Part shown: positions 23,301 to 31,257 of the stretch, one piece after another
Position numbering within the stretch: position 1 is the first letter of the stretch
Layout of the letters: each line of letters starts with the position of its first letter
From: Rugalucina vietnamica
Lineage: Eukaryota; Mollusca; Bivalvia; Lucinida; Lucinidae
DNA: 64,000 nucleotides
Direction of reading: 5' to 3'
NCBI GenBank assembly: GCA_964017185.1
Contig: OZ024877.1
Span: 61,840,711-61,904,710, forward strand
Notes under the pieces: model-generated
The model's database searches: none
What the model was told of the DNA's origin: nothing
Seen by the model: the letters and a program-made list of their open reading frames with translations, nothing else
Translations under genes and position numbers: made by a program

Positions 23301-26300
23301 GTCGGGACATCAAGGAGAAGTAATATGCAAGGTTTGATGGTTGTAGGCTTCATAGTTGATGAGATATTTAAAAGAGTTGGCTTCAAAAATGACAAAGTCA
23401 CTAGAACACGAAATATAGGTCAAGGTCACTAGATCAATGTGGGTGCAAAGTCGGTTTATCGATGAGAAGCCATTTGCAAGGTTTGATGGTTGTAGGCTTT
23501 ATAGTTGATGAGATATTAAGGGTTGGCTTAAAAAATGACAAAGTCACTGGAGCATGAAATATAGGTCAAGGTCAGATGGTCAATGTGGGTGTCCAGTCGG
23601 GACATCGAGGAGACGCCAAATGCAAGGTTTGATGGTTGTAGGCTTTATAGTTAATGAGATATTAAGGGTTGGCTTCAAAAATGACGAAGTCACTAGAGCA
23701 TAAAATATAGGTCAAGGTCACTAGGTGAATGTGGGTGCCTAGTCGGGACATCGAGGAGAAGTCATATGCAAGGTTTGATGGTTGTAGGCTTTATAATTGA
23801 TGAGATATTAAGAGTTGGCTTCAAAAATGACAAAGTCACTAGAGCACGAAATATAGGTCAAGGTCACTAGATCAATGCGGGTGCAAAGTTGGGACATCGA
23901 GGAGAAGCCATATGCAAGGTTTGATGGTTGTAGGCTTTATAGTTGATGAGATATTAAGGGTTGGCTTAAAAAATGACAAAGTCACTGGAGCATGAAATAT
24001 AGGTCAAGGTCAGTAGGTCAATGTGGGTGCCAAGTCGGGACATCGAGGAGAAGCCATATGCAAGGTTTGATGGTTGTAGGCTTTATAGTTGATGAGGTGT
24101 TAAGGGTTGGCTTCAAAAATGACAAAGTCACTGGAGCATGAAATATAGGTCAAGGTCAGTAGGTCAATGTGGGTGCCGAGTCGGGACATCGAGGAGAAGC
24201 CTTATGTAAGGGTTGACAGTTCTAGGCTTTACAGTTGATGAGAAACTAACACAGCATCTGAGCATTGTACAAAATTGTACACTAAATCACAGAGGACCCT
24301 CATATGCAGCAATGTTCCAAACATGAATGATTTCTGGTCAGTGATATCAAGATATAACAATTTTAAAAACTTTAACCGAAAGTGTGACGAAGACGCGGAC
24401 GTAAACGTACACGTAAACGTGGACGACCGAGGTGACAACAATAGCTCTGTGCACTTCGTGCAGGCAAGCTAAAAATCACAACTGAATTACATGAAATACC
24501 TCATAAATGAATATTTTGAATGACATTATCAATGTATAACCATACACCTACCCTCCAACAATGATGGACGCAAAATAGACAGGTTCTTCCAAGAAGTGCA
24601 GGAGCAGTGCCCCCTGACACCCCACTACATTCCACTTGGCAAGTTTATCACTACAGGACATAGACAGGGTTCTCTCCCCTCTCCCGGGCTTGGTCCTGAA
24701 GGCCCCTAGAATGTGGTAGCTGTCCCCTGAACCTAATGGGTCCTGTATCCCCTCGGGAACACACTTGGCCCCAGTTCTATATATATCAATGACTTTGTCT
24801 CCTGTCTCAACATTGACTTTCTGTTCACGTGAGTCAGATTTTTCTTGTTTATCTTCAGTATTAGTTTCCAAGGTGTTATCATTTTCTTGACTTATGATGC
24901 CTTCTACACATATGCCACGACTGTTGATTGTATCCTTTTCAACTAATGAACCACAGTCTCCTTTAATATCACTGTTTGGGTCTGCACTCTCTTTATTATA
25001 TGACAAATTAATTTGCTTTGTATTTTCTGACTCCAATTTATCTCTTTTAATTTGTAAACAATCTTCAGTTCTTTCTGAGTCACAATCTAATTTTCTCTTC
25101 AGATTTCCTGAAACAATGACAGAATCTGTTTCAGATATTCCTGTGTCTTTTGATACTTTACTTGATATTTCTTTGTTACCTCTTTCACAAGCACTGCTTG
25201 AAACTGTGGTTTCGTTGTTTGCTGAACATGTTAGCAAATCGCTATCAATATTCTTTTCAGTAAGATTGTCTGGTGAATTTTCTACTTTGCTCTCATCATC
25301 TGTGGTTTTGTTTGACATTTCTGTGCCTTCAGAATATCTACAACTGAGTGGTTTGGTTTCAGTTGAACACACATCTTCAGGCATCTCCGAGGATATTTTT
25401 TCCTCTTTTTGTGATGTGGATTTTGGAAAAATTGAAGCATCACCACCTGTACGCAAGAGATTAAAGAGGATTTATACATATGAAAATCATAAACTAATAA
25501 AATGCATTGCTCAATTTGATAAAATGATTTCAAGGCTTTCATAAAAGTCAGCTGCAACACTAAACTCAGGAGTTCTATGGATCACATTAATCACTAGTGT
25601 AAAAAGTGGCTTAGCCACAATGTGAACAAATCAATAGTTATTTTTTTTTGTTATGATATTATTTTCAATATGCAGCATACATGTACTAAAAATCTCACAT
25701 CAGGAAAACATGTCCGTGAAATGTATACCCCCCTTAAACCCCACTTTTATATAGAAAAACTGGGGTATGCGGGGGTATACCTATTTTTCTTATTTTTGCT
25801 CCAAAACATAGATTGTGGGTACTCGTTAGAACCGGTTCTAACGTGTACCCACAATCTATGTTTTGAGCAAAAATAAGAAAAATATCAAATTTTTTCCAGT
25901 GAAATTTTTCATTTTTACAACCAAAAAAATTTCTGTATATTGCATGGGCGTGTTTTCGTAATGTTTAACTTACAAGGTGTGTGACTGGTGTAGAAGTGGA
26001 AGGACACATTGTCTCTGACCTTGACCTTTCTCTCTGACTTGGCCGACGGGAAAGTGAATATATTGCTGTAATTGCCTTGATATACTTCTGATAACTCATG
26101 GTACAAGAACCTGAAAATGTTACATTATATAGCAAAACCAAGAGGATAAAATATGCTCCTGTTTAAATAGCTCAATTTGACAATCGTGTATGCAGTGTAA
26201 TAAGATATTGCCCGATAGTGAAGAGCTGTGAAAAACGAAATATCAAATAACAAAGTATGTAACAATCCTTTAAGCAATTACCAGATAGGCCAGACTCATT

Positions 26301-27393
26301 CAATAATACTGCTCTCACATATACAGAATTTCCCTAGCAAATAACCTTCCGAATGCTATTTTGCACAAATTCACATTAATGGCAAGAAATTTGGTAGCAT
26401 TCTGTAATATTTGTAAGCATTCAGTAAAAATTTCAAGTTGTGAAAATTGGGAGCATGCTCCTAAAATTCGGAAAGAAATCATATTCTTAACATATTCTTA
26501 AAATAACTGTAAACAATTCTGATTGATCGCAAGACATTTGTAATGATGGCAAGGCATTCGTAAGGATTTGGTAGCATTAAATTCTATGGAGTTACGATGT
26601 CCGTAAAGAATCGCTAGTGAATCGCAATATTTTCACATTCAAGACTCTGTTTTTAGCATAATTAATTTATTCTAATGCTATCCTTGAAGTAAAAGCCATT
26701 ATTTATGTTGTTAAGCTTTAAGCTATCCACAAATAAATGTATGACAGGCAAATCAAAGCCACATGAATTTTTGGTTTTCCCAGTAAAATTGTCTTTTTTA
26801 TTATGTAAATCGAGAAACAACAAAGTGGTGTGTGTTTTAAGAGAAGACTTGGATCAGTATTGACATAATTTTTCCATGTCCCTTGGCATTGTGGTTGATT
26901 TCGATTTTCATTGATATTGTTTGCTACAATGCTTGCGAATAAGTGCCAAATGAAAACAATTCAGCAAGCATTCACTACATGGTCGCTTCATTCGTAAGGT
27001 AAGACGTTCGCGTTATTTGTAACAACATTGTAAGCCTTCGTAAGACATTTGCAAGAATTCGGCAGTGTGGATGACAATCAATCGCAAAATTTTTAAGACA
27101 TTTGTAAGGATCCACAAGCATTCTTAACATTTTGGCAAATACGTCGGTTTCTGCAAGTGCCGCAAATCCATTCGCATCATATTCGGTAATTTCAGCGCGA
27201 ATTTCAAATTTTAGGATTCGCAAGGGATATTTAGTATATGTGAGAGCAGCATTTTTTAGGCTTTGTTTGTTGGAATTTACACTATGATCTAAAATTATAG
27301 GGACATACCGTATAAAGGCTCTTCTGGCTATCACCTCTGCGTGACTGTCATTCACGATATTTCCTGCAATAATATAAGTATATATAATATATG

Positions 27394-27448
<55 letters not shown>

Positions 27449-29135
27449 ATCTGTTTTATAGTCCTTTGTCCTCATCTGAGGGTTGGACTTGCTTGACATG
27501 TAATAAGATAAATTGTAGATACAATATCAAAGTGTTCATATTTCATTATCTGTGGCAATAACCACCTGCTTAGACTGGCCCCAGTCGTTATTGTTTTTTT
27601 TTGTTTTGTTTTTTTTTGTTATTATTATTATTTAAATAAAAAATCTTTCAGTTTCTCTGTGCCTCTTTAATCCAAACTCACCTGTTACTCATGGCTCAAC
27701 AATAACCTATCTTTGCAATCAGGAAACTTAAGCAAGCAGAGAAATTATAGGTGTTCTAGATTTGTTCCCCTTCGTAAAAAGAAAAAAATGGATAAAAGGA
27801 AAAGATAGGGTATGGGGCCAGACTACCACCTGCTCAGTGATGTTCTAATTTGCTACAGCTATAGGTAAGAAATAAGTTCTTCATTAGCTCTTGTTTCTAT
27901 GGTATCAGACTGTTACTATATTACTTAAGCAAACAATAAGGCCCCGAGGTTATAACTTTTTTCAAGCTCAGCTCAGCTGAGCATGAAATTTCAGCTGCAC
28001 ATAAATGTTGAAATAGTCAAACGTAGTGGAAACTTCAGGCTCAAAACTCAAAAACTAGTAATTTATCCCGCTCATAAATGTTAAAATGCCAATTTGTTGG
28101 TATTTTAACATTTATGAGCAGGATAAATTTTAGTCTCAGCTGAGTTGAGCTCAAAAAAAAGTTTTATAACCTCGGGGCCAGGTCTACTTAATACGTTTTC
28201 ATTACAGAGCTTAGAATTTTCAAGCATAATAGCCCATGGATATATGTACTTTGATTACTGTAAATCCGAAAATTTTCGCGAGAGCTTAATTTTTGCTAAT
28301 ATTCGTGAATTCGTTGCCTCGCGAAAATAAAGTTCTCACTAATAAAGAATTACTATAACCTTTATAGATTGCACGAGTACTCACTCGCGAATTCAAGAAC
28401 TCGCTAATAATTCAGAAACCAAATATTTGCAAAATAAAAATCTCGTGAAAATTTCCGAATTTACAGTAACTTTACCTTCCTTGCTCATCTTAGATTTACT
28501 GAGACATTTAGATCCAGTACCCAGTGAGACTACCCTCAGCAAATAGGAGTCATCTGAAACATATGTAGATGACATTCATTGAGTCAAAATCTCACAGGGA
28601 CAAACTAGCATGGAATAGTACACAACAGTAGTCCTGGAAACTATTAACATTACTTCATTATTTGAGTTGCGCCGTGAGAAAACCAGTCTTCGGGTTTCCA
28701 ACCAGGTCTGACATGAACTGACCTGTACAGTCACAGAAGCAGGCTAGAAGCTTAAAATTTCAGATTTAAGAAAAAGAGAATTTGTACTATCCATTTAGCG
28801 AAAACAAAGTGCTGATCAGCTTCGCAGTTACTGAGCTTGAAAAAAGTTATAACCTCGGGGCCTCATTTATACTGATTCCGGTGATGAGAACTCTATCAAA
28901 CCTGCAAGTTCACATAATCAATATGACATCTGGTATCCAAAGAATTAGGTGGTTTACAGTAAGAACAGAAAAATAAAAAATTTACCATACCTTTTTCTAG
29001 GACAACTAGCACCCCTGCCAGTAATGTCCACTCTACATCCTTCTGAGGTTTGCCTTTCTTAGGAAGAGATCTGTATTCCTCTAGACATTTATCTACAGCT
29101 TTGTCAGCAAATCTCTCATCACTGTCCCATACCAT
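14335..29135 (-). CDS. ADAT1: tRNA-specific adenosine deaminase 1, 9 exons
   Basis: The enzyme deaminates adenosine 37 of tRNA-Ala to inosine. Nine exons on the minus strand join with consistent phases: 29135-28991, 28553-28476, 27363-27309, 26110-25974, 25446-24552, 22236-22061, 17050-16954, 15326-15240 and 14488-14335. They give 607 codons plus stop. Key motifs of the A_deamin domain are present: PKKGKP near the N-terminus, zinc/catalytic HAE (residues 82-84), PCGDAS with Cys139 split by intron 4, SCSDK (about Cys403), then [18 protein letters not shown] and [11 protein letters not shown]. The C-terminal part keeps [18 protein letters not shown] and YKEFK blocks of animal ADAT1. It is longer than the roughly 500-residue vertebrate protein because exon 5 holds a Ser/Glu/Lys-rich insert (about 148-355). 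The ATG at 29135 aligns with the usual start. Introns are filled with MITEs, a hAT nest and tandem repeats. Confidence 0.93.
14625..14695. repeat. pogo-like terminus fragment
   Basis: GACCTCCTTATAACACGGCT followed by further ATAACA/ACAACA phrases resembles the terminus of the pogo-like element at 3455. It is a short remnant in ADAT1 intron 8. Confidence 0.35.
14993..15232. repeat. MITE M1 copy abutting ADAT1 exon 8 donor
   Basis: Full M1 hairpin with ends TGTGCATGAGAAAACCAAC and GTTGGTTTTCTCATGCAC plus GGCTCA. The right edge ends about 8 nt from the exon 8 donor (GT at 15239-15238), so on the minus strand the MITE starts almost at the beginning of intron 8. Confidence 0.85.
15240..15326 (-). 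CDS. ADAT1: ADAT1 exon 8
   Basis: Flanked by acceptor TTTCAG and donor GTATGA. It encodes [12 protein letters not shown] and KLPASLR, matching the SKVELFRSFQKLL...SLR block of vertebrate ADAT1. Phases match exons 7 and 9. Confidence 0.85.
15632..16531. repeat. 69-bp minisatellite, 13 units
   Basis: About 13 units of 69 bp (phrases CCAGTAATGGGCATCTGACT and GGATTCCAGGGATTGATG). Units differ at a few sites (CCCTATCC or CCCTGTCC; GATGTCTG or GATGACTG). Because 69 is a multiple of three, two minus-strand frames stay open for more than 300 codons. The array lies in ADAT1 intron 7, and I do not regard it as coding. Confidence 0.9.
16720..16962. repeat. MITE family M2 overlapping ADAT1 exon 7 donor
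   Basis: Terminal inverted repeats GGTCCCGAGGTTATAAAAC and GTTTTATAACCTCGGAGCC bound a 243-bp unit. It has an inner palindrome (TGCCAACAATTGTTGGCA and the TCAGCTGAGCT arms). The right terminus contains the only in-phase 5' splice site of ADAT1 exon 7. A second copy is at 27940-28179. Confidence 0.88.
16954..17050 (-). CDS. ADAT1: ADAT1 exon 7, donor inside a MITE
   Basis: The acceptor is GCTGTTTCAG. The exon encodes AIGW and [13 protein letters not shown], matching AISW...LDVTANGFPQGTTKK of vertebrate ADAT1. The reading continues nine nt into the M2 terminus to the donor GAG/GTTATA. This is the only donor whose phase (2) fits exon 8. Reading past it hits TAA at once. Confidence 0.75.
17219..17364. 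repeat. Small palindromic MITE (M6)
   Basis: The ends AATAACTCCCCCGTGACC and GGTCACAGGGTAGTTATT are inverted and continue inward as AAAAATA...TTTATCACGC. The unit is about 146 bp, non-coding, and lies in ADAT1 intron 6. Confidence 0.8.
18195..19650. mobile_element. Inner hAT copy, inverted, 8-bp TSD
   Basis: The termini CAGGGCTGGGG and CCCCAGCCCTG are flanked by CCTAACAC on both sides (18187-18194 and 19651-19658). Its 1456 bp are the reverse complement of the outer copy with its insertions removed. It therefore transposed into a sibling of the same family in opposite orientation. Confidence 0.92.
19965..21241 (-). mobile_element. 5'-truncated LINE insertion in the hAT
   Basis: Comparison with the intact inner hAT copy shows this segment is extra sequence splitting CTTTACAAATGGG of the host element. 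No clear target duplication was found. It carries the 20341-21228 frame and about 370 bp of 3' UTR. Confidence 0.8.
20341..21228 (-). pseudogene. LINE ORF2 C-terminal fragment
   Basis: A 295-residue open frame encodes the region after the RT palm of a LINE. It starts with [17 protein letters not shown] and ends with a CCHC-type finger [20 protein letters not shown]. The endonuclease and RT catalytic motifs are absent, so this is a 5'-truncated insertion. Its 3' end lies toward 19965, with AATAAA and a TTACTTACTT tail. A 43-nt poly(A) run on the plus strand (20281-20323) follows the stop. It is inserted in the outer hAT copy. Confidence 0.8.
22061..22236 (-). CDS. ADAT1: ADAT1 exon 6
   Basis: The acceptor is AATATTTCAG. 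The exon opens with [15 protein letters not shown], the block that follows the A_deamin core in ADAT1 (CPYSQEAMQRAL in vertebrates). The donor GTTGGT follows ...GVPSPA. Phase matches exons 5 and 7. Confidence 0.88.
22465..22689. repeat. MITE family M5, full copy
   Basis: The ends GGACCCAGTTGTTCAAA and TTTTGAACAACTGGGCC are inverted. The centre is a perfect long palindrome with arms AATACACTGTTATTTTTTGT. Non-coding, in ADAT1 intron 5. Confidence 0.85.
22945..24240. repeat. 146-bp tandem array, about 9 units
   Basis: Units of about 146 bp share AATGACAAAGTCACTAGAGC, AGGTCAAGGTCA, GTCGGGACATCGAGGAGAAG and GGTTTGATGGTTGTAGGCTT. Each unit contains one TCAAGGTCA, except one with TCACGGTCA. The array occupies most of ADAT1 intron 5. 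Confidence 0.9.
24552..25446 (-). CDS. ADAT1: ADAT1 exon 5 (largest exon)
   Basis: It begins inside the PCGDAS motif (acceptor TTGCGTACAG) and ends ...IIVGG with donor GTAGGT. The first half is a Ser/Glu/Asp/Lys-rich, probably disordered insert of about 205 residues. The second half is the conserved [10 protein letters not shown]...SMSCSDK...HFLEEPVYF core with the third zinc ligand. Confidence 0.93.
25698..25963 (-). repeat. MITE M4 copy beside ADAT1 exon 4 donor
   Basis: Reverse-oriented copy of the 11603-11877 element, ends CATCAGGAAAAC and GTTTTCGTAATG. On the minus strand its edge is at intron 4 position +11 (donor GT at 25973-25972). Confidence 0.85.
25974..26110 (-). CDS. ADAT1: ADAT1 exon 4
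   Basis: The acceptor is TTTTCAG and the donor GTAAGT. It encodes [11 protein letters not shown] and ends HFYTSHTP plus the first base of Cys139, leading into GDAS of exon 5. Confidence 0.92.
26309..27249. mobile_element. TIR element in ADAT1 intron 3
   Basis: Inverted ends CTGCTCTCACATATA (26309) and TATATGTGAGAGCAG (to 27249) bound about 0.94 kb. The interior is full of degenerate ATTCGTAAG/GCATTCG phrases. No reading frame suggests a transposase, and no target duplication was clear. Confidence 0.65.
27309..27363 (-). CDS. ADAT1: ADAT1 exon 3 with catalytic HAE
   Basis: A 55-nt exon encoding [17 protein letters not shown], with the zinc-ligand His82 and proton-shuttling Glu84. The acceptor is TTATTGCAG and the donor GTATGT. 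The upstream intron end carries a trinucleotide repeat. Confidence 0.93.
27393..27448. repeat. (ATC)n microsatellite in intron 2
   Basis: About 18 tandem CAT/ATC units. On the gene strand this is an (ATG)n run roughly 30-85 nt upstream of the exon 3 acceptor, so it occupies the branch-point region. Confidence 0.9.
27940..28179. repeat. MITE family M2, second copy
   Basis: The ends GGCCCCGAGGTTATAAC and GTTTTATAACCTCGGGGCC, with the same internal palindromes as 16720-16962. It lies in ADAT1 intron 2. Confidence 0.88.
28255..28469. repeat. MITE family M3 beside ADAT1 exon 2 donor
   Basis: The ends TTACTGTAAATCCGAAAATT and AATTTCCGAATTTACAGTAA are inverted repeats of about 28 bp. The interior is rich in TTCGCGA phrases. 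The right edge is at intron 2 position +7. Confidence 0.85.
28476..28553 (-). CDS. ADAT1: ADAT1 exon 2
   Basis: The acceptor is TATGTTTCAG and the donor GTAAAG. It encodes [20 protein letters not shown], matching the VSMGTGTKCIGQSK block of vertebrate ADAT1. Confidence 0.92.
28661..28862. repeat. Chimeric M1/M2 MITE remnant
   Basis: Positions 28661-28831 match the left half of M1, up to the centre of its palindrome. They are joined directly to the last 30 bp of M2 (GAGCTTGAAAAAAGTTATAA). A rearranged remnant in ADAT1 intron 1. Confidence 0.7.
28991..29135 (-). CDS. ADAT1: ADAT1 exon 1 (coding start)
   Basis: The ATG at 29135 opens [20 protein letters not shown], then SLPKKGKP and EWTLLAGVL, matching the vertebrate N-terminus (RLPKKGKPEPNHEWTLLAAV type). 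The donor is GTATGG. A possible 5' UTR acceptor (TTATCTAG) sits three bases upstream of the ATG. Confidence 0.9.
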
Positions 29136-31199
29136 CTTCTAGATAAGAAACACACACTAGAGCATCACACAACAGACTTCACACCCTTAAAAAACATATT
29201 ATTAATTTGGCAGTCTTTGTTCTCTGACAGTGAGGAAAGGAGACACTTCATGAGAAACAGTGAAACATTTCCTGACCAAACATGAGCTTCCAGATTTAGA
29301 CCCCAAAATTAATTTGTGAAATGGACAGCCAGAAGATCAGTTTGTTTGTTGGTTTGAATTTATGCTGTATATTACATCCCAGTCAACAGCATTGGTCATG
29401 TTGGGATGGTGCTTCCATTTTATGGGACTTCTACTCTATACTGGGTTCCTACTGTATCGCAGCCCTAATTTGTAAATGGGAAATACCAAATACACAAGAT
29501 GAATGATTGAATTTTAGTTTCCCTCAACAACTTCCTAAATCCTTCTCCTGAGACCCTTTTATGAAGAAAATTACAATACATTTGTTAATATTGTGTGATT
29601 TCCGAATTAGTGCTGCCATGTTGTTTTATACCCATTTGGCAAAAGTGACTTCTGTATCACGGGGTTCACCTTAAAAGGGAATGTCAAAGTTTCCATATAA
29701 GGAAATAAAGTGACCTAGTGCTGGCACGTGATCTCTGACATCCAGTTGACAGATCCAGCTCAAAGAAAATAAACACAGCAGAATTTTAATAGACTGAGGG
29801 GAAATTTCATGGGAAAGGGGTTTTCTTCATGATTTTTGTCAAGGTATAAATTAATTTTCCAGAATTCTTGACATTTTGCTCAATTTTTGCTAGAGCCTTT
29901 GACGTTTGCCTCAAAAGATGCCGAAAGTATACAATCGCTAGGTGGCACCTGAAAATTCATGTGATATGCAAATGACACAATAGAGAAGATGCAGTAGGGT
30001 AAGAGTGTATATTAGGATGTCATTATCTCAAAATGTGCTCGAAAATACACCCATCAAATGATACAACTAAAGGCTTATAAGTGAATGGGTGGTTTTACTT
30101 GAATCACTTTTCCAGGTGGAATGTTATAAACTTTGCAGAGAGACACAAGTAGCCCATCTATTTCACATGGCCCCAATAAGAAGGGGCCTATATACTCCCC
30201 CAACCACCCTGGAAAAATCAGGACAAGAATGTGGCTAGGAAATACAGTGCAGATAGATGAAAAGAAGAAGCACTTGAAAAATCAACTCTTCAGTATTCAG
30301 TGTCAAATTGCGAGTCTATGAATTGGGTTAATTCAATATGTTGAATCTCAGTGACCCATTTGACAGGGTTTAACGGGTTACCCTAAACCCCCTCTTTCAA
30401 ATTCATGTTTTGTTTTCATGGGAAAATTGAAAAAAAAAAAAATAAGAAATTAGAAATTGAACCACATTGCTAAGTTTGAACCCTGCTACAAAATCACAGA
30501 CCCGCCCCTCATTCTGAATCTGTTGGAGTAATGCCTAGCAGAGAATTAGAATTAATCAAAAAACAGGCTCTGCTCAAGTCAAAATTTAGGTAGTGTACCT
30601 CAATCGAGGTACATAACCTCCATTGAGGTTTGAAAATGTACATGAAATTGCTTATATTGAGGAAAACAAATAGCTATGCAAAAATTGCAACATCATTCCT
30701 GGCCAAAGTTGCTTGCAAACTGTGCAGCTTTCTAATGAAACATTTCTCAGCAAAATCTGTTGGAGAATTTTTTGCAAATTCCTCCATTTCATAAGTGGAA
30801 GGGGTAATCTTTTGAGATTGTAAACAATATTCTTCAATGTATGACATAATTTGAATAGTGGTGCGGAGAAGACGAGAACGAGGCTTGAATGGACGTGAAA
30901 GAAAGAGCGGAGAGAAATTTTCGAAAATTTTAAAATTTTTACAGCTTTTAAACTTGTGTTGAGCTTCTAGCTTGTACAAAGAACTTGTATATATGTTCCT
31001 TTAATACAGTATCCTGTTATTTTAAACTGTAATGTGAAATGAACTGGTGTTTTTAGCCTTGAGAGATCACGTCCCATTGTAGCGAAGGCGCCCGCCATTT
31101 TGATTGAAATTTTCAAGTCTTCAAGACAATACGAAGAGAGAAAGATTTTATCCAGAACCAATTTTAATTAATTCTTAAAACAACTTGTCTTATGGAAAT
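29136..31199. other. ADAT1 5' flank, no gene seen
   Basis: About 2 kb without a supported gene. It should contain the ADAT1 promoter, but I see no clear core elements. A 69-bp segment at 30564-30632 recurs inverted at 48065-48133. The end of this stretch leads into the 5' UTR of the PHD LINE. Confidence 0.4.
30564..30632 (+). repeat. 69-bp repeat, inverted partner at 48065
   Basis: It contains CAGGCTCTGCTCAAGTC and a small palindrome GTACCTCAATCGAGGTAC. The reverse complement at 48065-48133 differs at one position. Confidence 0.85.
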
Positions 31200-31257
31200 A
31201 GTTTAATAGAATTTTAAGCTGTGGTTTTAAACAAGTATTTTATAAACAATTTTAAAC

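Noticed and set aside
24894-25544. 216-codon plus-strand frame
   Set aside because: Antisense shadow of ADAT1 exon 5, which has clear conserved motifs on the minus strand.
26975-27499. 174-codon frame with a poly-Met run as a gene
   Set aside because: Only the 55-nt ADAT1 exon 3 inside it is real. The rest is intron, trinucleotide repeat and TIR element.
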